A stretch of DNA of 30,715 nt. It comes from Clostridiaceae bacterium. Its GTDB lineage: Bacteria > Bacillota > Clostridia > Oscillospirales > Butyricicoccaceae. Within the stretch, counting starts at the first letter, position 1. Each line of letters begins with the position of its first letter. Location: the NCBI GenBank assembly GCA_018383195.1, contig JAGZOP010000021.1, positions 1 through 30,715 of the forward strand, given 5' to 3'. Below the pieces are notes generated by a model, which was not told where the DNA came from, ran no database searches, and worked only from the letters and a program-made list of their open reading frames with translations. Below, piece by piece: positions 24,832-30,715 of the stretch. Position numbers and translations under genes: made by a program.

Positions 24832-26019
24832 TTAAACCGTCCCTTTGTCTGAATGTGGGTCGATGCGATTGACGGCATCCAGCAGTTTGTCCAACCGGAC
24901 ATGGGTATAGGTCATGGTCGTGGAGTAGGATTCGTGACCGCCTGCGCTTGTGATGACGCCGGGCTGTACATCGGCTTCTGCCAGACGGGTAAAGAACGTA
25001 TGACGGCAGGAATATGGTTCGAGACGGCTGACATGCAGCCGGTCAATGGTATCCCAGTAGCGTGCGTAGAATCTATCGTCATTCATCGTAATCAGTTGTC
25101 CGGTGCGTCCAGACGTTAACATGCGGAGTACCGGCACGATCCGGTCGGCAATGGGAATCGTGCGGTTGCGTCCGGCGCTGGTCTTGCTGCCGCCGGTCAT
25201 ATATTGCTCATCCAGATGGATGTTGCTGATCTCCAGCGCGCGCAGTTCACCTGGGCGCAGTCCGGCATAGATCATGACCAGAATATAACCGACAAACTCG
25301 CTGTGATTGTTTTCCCAGTCTGTCCAGAATGCCGCGATGTCTTCGTTTGTGAATGGCTTGCGCTTGGAAGCGTTTAGCGGAGGCAGTTCCAGATATTCGG
25401 TGCGATTGGCAGCGACCAGATCGCGGCGGATCGCGACCACAAACGCATGGGAGAGCACGGTGCGCATGTCCTTGGCAGGGTAATAAGTCGGGGCTTTCTC
25501 GTCAATCAGTTCCTGCATATCATCCAAGGTAATGTCCTCGATCGGCATATCGTGCAGACGTTCCAATTTGCGCCATGCATAGCCCAGCTTTTGCTGCTGA
25601 GATTTTCCCAGACCTTCATATGCACGAGAGCCGAGAAAAATACTCCAGCAGTCGGAGAGGGTCGGGCGCGACGGCTGCGGCGCGGCTGCGGTCTGCTCGG
25701 CTTCCTCCTGCTGCTGTGCCATTGCCGCCTGATATTCTGCGATGCAGGAAGCTTTCCATGCAGGGAGCATGTCTGCCAGCTCTGCGCGGGTCTTGGCGAT
25801 CTTCGTGCGCCGCACCTTGCGCAGCTTGCCTGATATCCCGTCAATTTCATAGGCAACGATAATTTCAGCTTTCCAACGTTTGTCTGGCATCTGGAAAATA
25901 GACCCCTCACCGTTTGACCGCCGCATACGATGTTTGTCGGTTTGCAGCCTGCCGCAGTACGGACAGAATTTTGCATCGCTTTGAATGTCACGCCCGCAGC
26001 GTTTATTTTTGCAGAGCAT
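24832..26019 (-). CDS. int: Tyrosine recombinase/integrase of the island
   Basis: A 395-residue integrase. The N-terminus carries a zinc-ribbon (C3, C8, C19, C22), followed by an AP2-like arm-binding region (GEGSIFQMPDKRWKAEI), a SAM-like core-binding domain (about 120-210) and the catalytic domain: Arg in AGLRPGELRAL, Lys in GGSKTSAGRNR, YSCRHTFFTRL (the first His of HxxRH replaced by Tyr, as in some families), GGHES and the nucleophile Tyr in TTMTYTHV. AAGGAGGG precedes the ATG. It is transcribed toward tRNA-Ser(GCU), the usual arrangement for an element inserted there. A GGGACGG/CCGTCCC hairpin spans its stop codon. Confidence 0.95.
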   Translation of the reverse strand: MLCKNKRCGRDIQSDAKFCPYCGRLQTDKHRMRRSNGEGSIFQMPDKRWKAEIIVAYEIDGISGKLRKVRRTKIAKTRAELADMLPAWKASCIAEYQAAMAQQQEEAEQTAAAPQPSRPTLSDCWSIFLGSRAYEGLGKSQQQKLGYAWRKLERLHDMPIEDITLDDMQELIDEKAPTYYPAKDMRTVLSHAFVVAIRRDLVAANRTEYLELPPLNASKRKPFTNEDIAAFWTDWENNHSEFVGYILVMIYAGLRPGELRALEISNIHLDEQYMTGGSKTSAGRNRTIPIADRIVPVLRMLTSGRTGQLITMNDDRFYARYWDTIDRLHVSRLEPYSCRHTFFTRLAEADVQPGVITSAGGHESYSTTMTYTHVRLDKLLDAVNRIDPHSDKGTV

Positions 26020-26101
26020 GGGGAATTCCCTCCTTAAAAATGAAACGAATGTTCGGTTATGTGGGTGAATTTTTTCCCGCCCGGGGAAGGGCGGGAAGGT
26101 G

Positions 26102-26611
26102 TTAATTATCTTTCGATGCTAGATAGTCTGATTTTGGTTCAAAAGTAAGCTGGGATGCACCACTCGGAATGACGGTGTATTTTATAATCGTATCATTACT
26201 GTCCCATGACATCGTTGTAGCTTTATTCGCGCAATCTTCAAATTCATCACTAATATCCGGAGATAATGCAGAAATGAGCAAGCTGGAATAGAAACCATAA
26301 GAATATCCAGTTTCTTCGTCTGGAATATCGTAACAAATTAGCTTAATTCCAGTCAGGAGACCGTCATCGCCTTCTTCCAAGGTTAATGCAAGGTAGGGTG
26401 TGATTTTGATTTTTTTATAATCAGTCGATTCTGGAATTGGAACAATAAATGCATTGTCAACTTCTTTCACACCGTCGTTGATATAAGTGATAATATCTTC
26501 AGCCGACAGATCCTCCATTTTAATAAGATCGTCTGCTGGATTAGATTGCGCTCCACATCCGGTAAGAAAGATGCTACAGGAAATAAGAAGTGCAAAAATA
26601 TATTTTTTCAT
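26102..26611 (-). CDS. Small lipoprotein of unknown function
   Basis: A 169-residue protein with a lipoprotein signal: MKKYIFALLISCSIFLTGC, where LTGC is the lipobox and Cys19 would be lipidated. The mature part is acidic, mixed alpha/beta and of no family I recognise. TGGAGGAG precedes the ATG. It lies 37 bp downstream of the nuclease-domain gene and is probably in its operon. The base composition is clearly more AT-rich than that of the host genes, indicating recent acquisition. Confidence 0.82.
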   Translation of the reverse strand: MKKYIFALLISCSIFLTGCGAQSNPADDLIKMEDLSAEDIITYINDGVKEVDNAFIVPIPESTDYKKIKITPYLALTLEEGDDGLLTGIKLICYDIPDEETGYSYGFYSSLLISALSPDISDEFEDCANKATTMSWDSNDTIIKYTVIPSGASQLTFEPKSDYLASKDN

Positions 26612-26648
26612 AACTCCTCCAACGTAGGGTGTTCAAATTGGACACAAC

Positions 26649-27743
26649 TTATAAGTAACGCTTCAGGACAGTGTTTAGTTGTTCAGCGTACTGCGGAAGG
26701 TCATAAATATCAGTCAGGGGAATTTTTGTGATTTCCTTATTTTCATTTGGAATCATCAATGTCTTTTGATTATCCGTGAGTTTTAGACGGCAAATCCACT
26801 TGCGACTGTTGTTTTTATAGAGAATATTGATGTAAGATTCTGTATCCTTATAGGTAATATCATGGATATCGGTCAAATCCTTCAGCATATTTTTAATAAT
26901 AAAATATGCTTCGAGTTCTTCCTCTGTCGTAACGATATGGGGAGTGCGCTTAACTTCAGGCTCTTCCTCAGATTCAGATTCCGGTTCTGGTGTAGCATCA
27001 ACAACGGGTGAAGGTTTTGGTAATGTACCAACACCATCTCCGAAAGCTGATTTGATCTTATCGTTCATCGTCTCACTGATAAAATCATTGAGGGATTTTT
27101 TGAGAATTGGTCTGAATTTTTCGATGATCGCAGCCGTTTTGACGCCAGTAAAGACCTCCTGTACAAAAAGACGCACAAAATCATCAGTCGGCTGATCAAG
27201 CTGTTCCTTCATGACGCGCTTAAATTCGTGAGCATATTTCAAATCAGATGCGGCATTAAAGATTGAGTCAATATCAAACTCTGACTTACAGAATTTTTTA
27301 ACTTCAGGAACCTGATTATCACGCAGGTCGAGCATATTGATTTCGAGGAAAGGTGTAGTATCCATTTTATTGGGATCATCTAGGTCAGTATAGAACCGAT
27401 AGATAATACCATTTGTTAAAATTGCAAATTTTGCATTAGAAGTTGCAAAATATCGGAATAACTGAGAATCATGCTTGGCAAGGTTTTCGTTAATGGATTT
27501 GCATTCGATTAGGATGACGGGTTCATCATTACGAATAATTGCATAGTCAACTTTTTCCCCTTTTTTGATGCCGACATCCGCTGTGAATTCAGGCACGAAC
27601 TCTTGCGGATTGAAGACATCATAACCTAACATAGCGAAGAAAGGCATGATAATTGAAGTTTTGGTTGCCTCTTCTGTAGAAATCGAATCTTTTAGTGAAT
27701 CAATGCGTTTGGAAAACTGTTTTAATTGATCGATAAAATCCAT
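26649..27743 (-). CDS. Stand-alone HsdR-N-type (type I restriction R subunit) nuclease-domain protein
   Basis: A 364-residue protein whose first 170 residues match the N-terminal domain of type I restriction R subunits. A PD-(D/E)xK site is visible as D66 in KVDYAII and E80/K82 in ILIECKS. After about residue 195 come a helical segment, an acidic Pro/Glu linker (about 245-265) and a C-terminal alpha/beta domain (EAYFIIKNMLKD, SRKWICRLKL). There is no helicase motor and no HsdM or HsdS nearby, so it is not a full restriction system. Such orphan proteins are common on mobile elements; a defence role is possible but unproven. It is AT-rich, with AGGGGG before the ATG. Confidence 0.85.
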   Translation of the reverse strand: MDFIDQLKQFSKRIDSLKDSISTEEATKTSIIMPFFAMLGYDVFNPQEFVPEFTADVGIKKGEKVDYAIIRNDEPVILIECKSINENLAKHDSQLFRYFATSNAKFAILTNGIIYRFYTDLDDPNKMDTTPFLEINMLDLRDNQVPEVKKFCKSEFDIDSIFNAASDLKYAHEFKRVMKEQLDQPTDDFVRLFVQEVFTGVKTAAIIEKFRPILKKSLNDFISETMNDKIKSAFGDGVGTLPKPSPVVDATPEPESESEEEPEVKRTPHIVTTEEELEAYFIIKNMLKDLTDIHDITYKDTESYINILYKNNSRKWICRLKLTDNQKTLMIPNENKEITKIPLTDIYDLPQYAEQLNTVLKRYL

Positions 27744-27785
27744 GGATAAATCCCCCTATATAATTTATTACACCATGTTGGATAC

Positions 27786-27814
27786 TTGACAATTTCCAAA
27801 TTCCCGCCTATTAT
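27786..27814 (+). promoter_or_regulatory. Promoter of the 50-residue gene
   Basis: Perfect TTGACA (27786-27791), 17 bp, TATTAT (27809-27814), with ribosome binding site and ATG about 45 bp further on. Confidence 0.78.
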
Positions 27815-27859
27815 AATAATCAAACAGATGTTCGTAAATTTCGCGGTGGGAGGACAATT

Positions 27860-28012
27860 ATGAATGAGTATACAAAATTGATAGATCTTGCAGCACAGAC
27901 GGAAAATCCTCCTGCATTTATTTCGGATGTTTTGAAATTTGCGATGTCAGTGCGAGATTCCGACCAAATTCCAGAACTCTTTGCCGATCTTCCGGCGAAA
28001 GAGATTCCATAA
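27860..28012 (+). CDS. Small 50-residue protein, convergent with the repressor gene
   Basis: Begins MNEYTKLIDLAAQTENPPAF and ends LPAKEIP. GGTGGGAGG lies before the ATG and a strong promoter 45 bp upstream, so expression is likely. The predicted peptide is soluble, acidic and helical; I recognise no family. Its last 95 nt overlap, tail to tail, the 3' end of the repressor gene on the other strand, so the two messages are complementary there. It could be an antirepressor-like or regulatory peptide, but nothing in the sequence proves this. Confidence 0.65.
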   Translation: MNEYTKLIDLAAQTENPPAFISDVLKFAMSVRDSDQIPELFADLPAKEIP

Positions 28013-28265
28013 CCTCTCGAAGTGCCTGTGCTTCGGGTAAAGCGTTTACCTCATTCGAGGTGAGCGCTTTTTTTATGTCTGTGTTGCCGAGGATGTAGTC
28101 GATAGAAGCATCGAATATTTTTGACATTTCGCGCAACGCATCTTGATCGGGCTCCGTGCGACCATTTTCCCAATTTGAAATGGTTGCTTGCCCGATCTTT
28201 AGGAGTTTTGCGAGATCGGATTGCAGCATCCCTCTTTCAGCACGTAACTCTTTAATTTTGTTCAT
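27918..28265 (-). CDS. XRE-family repressor (CI-like)
   Basis: A 115-residue protein with an N-terminal helix-turn-helix: ELRAERGMLQSDLAKLLKIGQATISNWENGRTEPD, followed by SKIFDASIDYILG, the usual end of an XRE domain, then an acidic helical tail (residues 65-115). It has no LexA-like peptidase domain. ATG at 28265 is chosen because AGGTG lies 6 nt upstream; GTG at 28274 overlaps that site. It is divergent from a Cro-like gene across 140 bp holding three related dyads. Confidence 0.88.
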   Translation of the reverse strand: MNKIKELRAERGMLQSDLAKLLKIGQATISNWENGRTEPDQDALREMSKIFDASIDYILGNTDIKKALTSNEVNALPEAQALREVMESLSPEDRQRVLEFGRNLALTSQISKHPK

Positions 28266-28301
28266 GCGTTTCACCTCGCATTTAGTATATCACGAAATGT
28301 A

Positions 28302-28320
28302 ATATCAAAAAAACTAATAT
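28302..28320. promoter_or_regulatory. Operator O3 at the repressor promoter
   Basis: ATATCAA-N5-CTAATAT, matching the dyad ATATTAA-N5-TTAATAT of O2 with the same spacing. It covers the expected -35 region of the minus-strand repressor promoter, whose -10 (TATACT) lies at 28289-28284. Confidence 0.6.
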
Positions 28321-28341
28321 AAGAAAAATTAGAATACATGC

Positions 28342-28370
28342 TTGACATATTAAGTTTTTTAATCTATATT
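28342..28370 (+). promoter_or_regulatory. Promoter of the Cro-like gene and downstream genes
   Basis: Perfect TTGACA (28342-28347), 17 bp, TATATT (28365-28370). Operator O1 (28347-28365) fills the spacer. Confidence 0.85.
28347..28365. promoter_or_regulatory. Operator O1
   Basis: ATATTAA-N5-TTAATCT, lying between the -35 and -10 elements of the rightward promoter, where a bound repressor would block RNA polymerase. Confidence 0.65.
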
Positions 28371-28371
28371 T

Positions 28372-28390
28372 ATATTAAGAAATTTAATAT
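28372..28390. promoter_or_regulatory. Operator O2
   Basis: ATATTAA-N5-TTAATAT, a perfect dyad just after the -10 element and ending beside the AAAGGAGG ribosome binding site of the Cro-like gene. Confidence 0.65.
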
Positions 28391-28405
28391 AAAGGAGGCG
28401 AAGAA

Positions 28406-28609
28406 ATGGAAAGTATTAAAATATTGCGTATGAAGCGGAATCTGAAGCAGACCGATATTGCTGAAAAGCTTGGCATCACGCAAGGCGCAGTTTCATATTG
28501 GGAAAGCGACGGCGCTTTCCCGCCCAGCAGGTTTTTGCCAAAGCTGGCGAGCATCTTCGACTGCACCATCGACGAGCTGTTCAAGGACGAGGAGGACTTT
28601 GGAAGCTGA
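28406..28609 (+). CDS. Cro-like XRE-family DNA-binding protein
   Basis: A 67-residue protein that is essentially one helix-turn-helix: LRMKRNLKQTDIAEKLGITQ, GAVSYWESDGAFPP and LASIFDCTIDELF. AAAGGAGG lies 8 nt before the ATG. Its small size, its position as first gene of the rightward transcript and the three operators shared with the divergent repressor fit a Cro-like role. Confidence 0.88.
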   Translation: MESIKILRMKRNLKQTDIAEKLGITQGAVSYWESDGAFPPSRFLPKLASIFDCTIDELFKDEEDFGS

Positions 28610-28658
28610 CATGTCAGCAGCCCGGAATAAGCCTGATTCGCACACAAAACACAGAACA

Positions 28659-29587
28659 TCCCGCTTCCCTCTTGCCCGCAGGACAGGAGGAAACTATGTT
28701 AAAACTTATCATTTCGATTGCTCTGTTTGCTGCTGCAATCGTACTTACGGTTGTATCGGTCGCACGGAAGAGTATAGGAGGGCGGATTCATGCCACGGCT
28801 GCCGGAGCAGCAATGTGCCTGATTGCGGCGATTGGACTACATGCCTTTGCCATCGTCCCCGCCGGACATACCGGCGTGCGCGTGCATCTTGGAAACGTGT
28901 CTGAGACGGTTCTGGCGAGCGGTTTGCACTGGAAAACACCAGTGCTGGACAAGATCGTCAACGTCAATAACAAGATTCAGCGCGCAGATGTGCAGGGAGA
29001 AACCTCGACAAAGGATTTACAGGCAATCGGCGCGAATGTCTCAGTGAATTACAATGTCAGTCCGGGTGCGGCGGCTACGCTGTACCGGGATGTCGGCGGC
29101 AAGGTCGCAGACACGATTATCAAGCCTGCGATTCAGGAGGCGATCAAGTCTACGTTCGCAATGTTTACTGCGGAGGAGCTGATTACCCGCCGGTCCGAGG
29201 TATCGCAGCTGATTCAAGAAAGCCTTTCGGATAAACTTGACCACTATGGTATCAAGGTTCATGAGATGAACATTCTTGATATGACGTTCTCTGAGGAATA
29301 CAACGCCGCGATCGAAGCCAAGCAGACCGCACAGCAGAATGCACTTAAGGCAGAACAAGACCTTGCGCGTATTGAGGTCGAAGCTAAGCAGAAGGTTGTT
29401 GAAGCGCAAGCCGAAGCGGATGCAAACCGCATTCGTTCGGAATCTATTACAGCAAACATTTTGACTTCCGAGTTTCTGAACAAGTGGGACGGCAAGCTGC
29501 CCTCGGTTGTGAGTGACGGAAGCCAGCTGTTTCAAATCCCGATTGCCGGCAATTAAATTTGTGATTGCGGGCAAGAGGGAGGCGGGA
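28659..29587. repeat. 22-bp inverted repeat flanking the SPFH gene
   Basis: 28659-28680 is the reverse complement of 29566-29587 with one mismatch in 22 (TGCGGGCAAGAGGGA followed by A or G, then GCGGGA). The left copy ends 15 bp before the SPFH start codon and the right begins 9 bp after its stop codon. No direct duplication was seen outside the repeats. Confidence 0.85.
28696..29556 (+). CDS. SPFH (prohibitin-like) membrane protein
   Basis: A 286-residue protein with two hydrophobic segments (about 3-22 and 33-53), then an SPFH/Band-7 domain (about 55-205; VPAGHTGVRVHLGNV, GLHWKTPVLDKIVNVNNKIQ, AIQEAIKSTFAMFTAEELIT) and a coiled coil rich in Ala, Glu, Lys and Gln (about 212-265). SPFH proteins form large rings on membranes and act as scaffolds; small prohibitin-like members occur on phages and mobile elements. 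GGAGG precedes the ATG at 28696. It is followed by a one-helix membrane peptide, possibly a partner. Confidence 0.92.
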   Translation: MLKLIISIALFAAAIVLTVVSVARKSIGGRIHATAAGAAMCLIAAIGLHAFAIVPAGHTGVRVHLGNVSETVLASGLHWKTPVLDKIVNVNNKIQRADVQGETSTKDLQAIGANVSVNYNVSPGAAATLYRDVGGKVADTIIKPAIQEAIKSTFAMFTAEELITRRSEVSQLIQESLSDKLDHYGIKVHEMNILDMTFSEEYNAAIEAKQTAQQNALKAEQDLARIEVEAKQKVVEAQAEADANRIRSESITANILTSEFLNKWDGKLPSVVSDGSQLFQIPIAGN

Positions 29588-29602
29588 AAAAGAGAGGTGA
29601 AC

Positions 29603-29692
29603 ATGATGTATAGCATAGGCTTTGCGATGGTTGCGATTTGGTTTGTCAGCGCAGCTATCGCGCTGCTGATTCAAAAAGTTATGAAAATTTGA
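29603..29692 (+). CDS. 29-residue single-helix membrane peptide
   Basis: MMYSIGFAMVAIWFVSAAIA continues to LLIQKVMKI: one transmembrane helix with a short positive end. AGAGAGGTG lies before the ATG, and the stop is 13 bp before the next gene. The size and placement resemble small phage membrane peptides (toxin-, holin- or partner-like). No function can be assigned. Confidence 0.65.
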   Translation: MMYSIGFAMVAIWFVSAAIALLIQKVMKI

Positions 29693-29705
29693 AAGGAGAG
29701 TTACT

Positions 29706-29969
29706 ATGAGTGACGCATTGCGCGAACTAATTGCAATCCCGCGCGATTATTACAAACCCGGCGAGGTTGCCAAGGTGCTTGGCTGTGATCCGCAGAAGAT
29801 TCGCATTATGGCAAAGCAGCATCCCGAGAAATTGGGGTTCCGTGTCATTGTGATCGGATCACGGGTGAAGATTGTCCGCGCATCTTTCCTGCGCTATATG
29901 GGCGTAGAAGAACCGGACACGGAAACGATTATTGCACTGCCAAAACAGTGGAATCAAGCACAGCTTTAG
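29706..29969 (+). CDS. Small DNA-binding protein (excisionase/HTH_17-like)
   Basis: An 87-residue protein with a winged-helix type reading head: YYKPGEVAKVLGCDPQKIRIMAKQHPE, then FRVIVIGSRVKIVRASFLRYMG, the helix-loop and wing pattern of excisionase or MerR-like HTH_17 proteins. AAAGGAG precedes the ATG. In an element with a tyrosine integrase an excisionase is expected, but a transcriptional role is equally possible. Confidence 0.75.
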   Translation: MSDALRELIAIPRDYYKPGEVAKVLGCDPQKIRIMAKQHPEKLGFRVIVIGSRVKIVRASFLRYMGVEEPDTETIIALPKQWNQAQL

Positions 29970-29995
29970 CTTACATCAATGAGGAGGTTTTTACC

Positions 29996-30508
29996 ACGAA
30001 ACGGGAAATACAAAATGTCTATCAGACTGCCCGAATTGATGCGGGACTGACGCAGGAAAGCGCAGCGGAACAGATCTGTATGTCGCCGCGCAGCGTTCAG
30101 AAATACGAATCCGGAGAGCAAACGCCGCCGCCTGACATCGTGGCGCGTATGGCGGATGCTTATGCCGCGCCATGGCTGCATAACTGGTATTGTGTCAAGC
30201 AATGTCCGCTCGGATGCGGACGCAATCTGCCGACTCAGGCAATGGAACTGCAAGAGGCAGCGCTGCTGCTCGGTGCAGTCGATAACCCACAGCAGCTGTC
30301 TCAGGATGCAAGGCGGCTGTTCCAGATCTCGCTCGACCGCGTGATTGACGACAGCGAAATTGACGATTACATCGCGATTACACAGCGGCTGGGGCAGCTT
30401 GGTTATGTATCGCATGCCATTGAAATGGTACTGGAGCAGCACCGACTGAAAAGAAGGTATGAAAAAACCCCCGATCGCACGGCAATGCAATCAGGGGTCA
30501 GACGTTAG
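29996..30508 (+). CDS. XRE-family regulator, possible ACG start
   Basis: About 170 residues. An N-terminal helix-turn-helix (YQTARIDAGLTQESAAEQIC, SPRSVQKYESGEQTPP, VARMADAY) is followed by NWYCVKQCPLGCG with a cysteine cluster and a helical C-terminal half. An excellent GAGGAGG at 29981-29987 is 8 nt from codon ACG at 29996, with no ATG, GTG or TTG nearby in frame; the next start upstream is GTG at 29948, which lacks a ribosome binding site and overlaps the previous gene. Either ACG is used or the original ATG has mutated. The last 47 nt are antisense to a candidate small RNA. Confidence 0.75.
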   Translation, partial: TKREIQNVYQTARIDAGLTQESAAEQICMSPRSVQKYESGEQTPPPDIVARMADAYAAPWLHNWYCVKQCPLGCGRNLPTQAMELQEAALLLGAVDNPQQLSQDARRLFQISLDRVIDDSEIDDYIAITQRLGQLGYVSHAIEMVLEQHRLKRRYEKTPDRTAMQSGVRR

Positions 30509-30523
30509 ACTATTCGCTTGTCT
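30462..30523 (-). ncRNA. Candidate antisense small RNA, about 60 nt
   Basis: A minus-strand promoter (30530-30558) is followed within 62 nt by an intrinsic terminator: arms 30486-30498 and 30467-30479 (13 bp with two G-U pairs), loop of 6 nt, then TTTTTT. No reading frame fits between them. The RNA would be complementary to the end of the XRE gene at 29996-30508. Confidence 0.65.
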
Positions 30524-30529
30524 ACGACT

Positions 30530-30558
30530 ATTCTACCCGTAAAAAACCGCAATGTCAA
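30530..30558 (-). promoter_or_regulatory. Promoter of the candidate small RNA
   Basis: Minus-strand perfect TTGACA (30558-30553), exactly 17 bp, TAGAAT (30535-30530). The predicted start is near 30523. Confidence 0.75.
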
Positions 30559-30637
30559 CAACATTTTGCACAGCCTGTGGATTTCACTCGGGCTGGTCGC
30601 GGCGTGCCCTTTTGGGCAGGGAAAGGACGTTAAAATT

Positions 30638-30715
30638 ATGAGAAAAATAACATTTCGCAGGCTGTGCGGTCTTGCTGCCGCCGGTTCGTTTGTCATGCTG
30701 CTCGGCACCGCCGGA
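30638..30715 (+). CDS. Start of a secreted protein (cut by the window end)
   Basis: Twenty-six codons without stop, beginning MRKITFRRLCGLAAAGSFVM: a positively charged start and hydrophobic core typical of a signal peptide. AAAGGACG lies before the ATG. Too little is present to say what the mature protein is or whether it belongs to the island. Confidence 0.65.
   Translation, partial: MRKITFRRLCGLAAAGSFVMLLGTAG

Noticed and set aside
26080..26098. CCCGCCC/GGGCGGG hairpin between integrase and lipoprotein genes as terminator
   Set aside because: On the minus strand it is followed by A, not T, and on the plus strand by no U tract, so it is not a usual intrinsic terminator.

Overview
The window looks like chromosomal DNA of a low-oxygen Firmicute of class Clostridia, most likely an Oscillospirales-type gut bacterium (Butyricicoccaceae or Oscillospiraceae; this placement is inference). 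The basis is a CtsR-McsA-McsB-ClpC operon, a short clostridial 2[4Fe-4S] ferredoxin, strong AGGAGG ribosome binding sites, GC-rich genes separated by AT-rich promoters, and a purine cluster of a kind I associate with this group.

Layout. 1-865: six tRNA genes on the minus strand (Gly, Arg, His, Gln, Lys, Val in order of transcription) with two clear promoters. 943-2640: a CPA2-type cation/proton antiporter and a 56-residue ferredoxin, both minus. 2841-7706: the heat-shock operon ctsR-mcsA-mcsB-clpC with two CtsR operators around its promoter, ended by a hairpin beside an IS remnant. 7820-8883: lrgAB, minus. 9012-12945: a polysaccharide flippase (minus) divergent from a glycosyltransferase/pyruvyl-transferase fusion (plus), probably cell-wall glycan synthesis. 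13025-22793: a purine operon, purE-C-F-M-N, a PurO-like IMP cyclohydrolase, a stand-alone AICAR transformylase, a membrane protein, purD and an unrecognised gene, preceded by a leader with a small reading frame and a terminator. purL, purB and purA are not here. 22878-24330: ECF sigma factor and probable anti-sigma factor. 24350-24657: two tRNA-Ser genes. 24770 to the end: an integrated element starting next to tRNA-Ser(GCU), with integrase, lipoprotein, HsdR-N-type nuclease domain protein, a CI/Cro-like divergent switch, an SPFH (prohibitin-like) gene flanked by a 22-bp inverted repeat, small DNA-binding proteins, and a candidate antisense RNA. No phage structural genes are seen before the window ends.

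Most notable points: (1) three copies of a purine/pyrimidine-skewed inverted repeat sharing AGAGTGAAGA, each directly after a stop codon in an operon, one of them enclosing a four-helix-bundle gene broken by one missing base; (2) PurF without the N-terminal catalytic cysteine of its glutaminase domain; (3) a purE leader that looks like an attenuator; (4) in the island, a three-operator switch, a small gene overlapping the repressor gene tail to tail, the inverted-repeat-flanked SPFH cassette, and a promoter-plus-terminator RNA unit of about 60 nt antisense to the last gene. All functions are read from sequence patterns; nothing was searched or computed.
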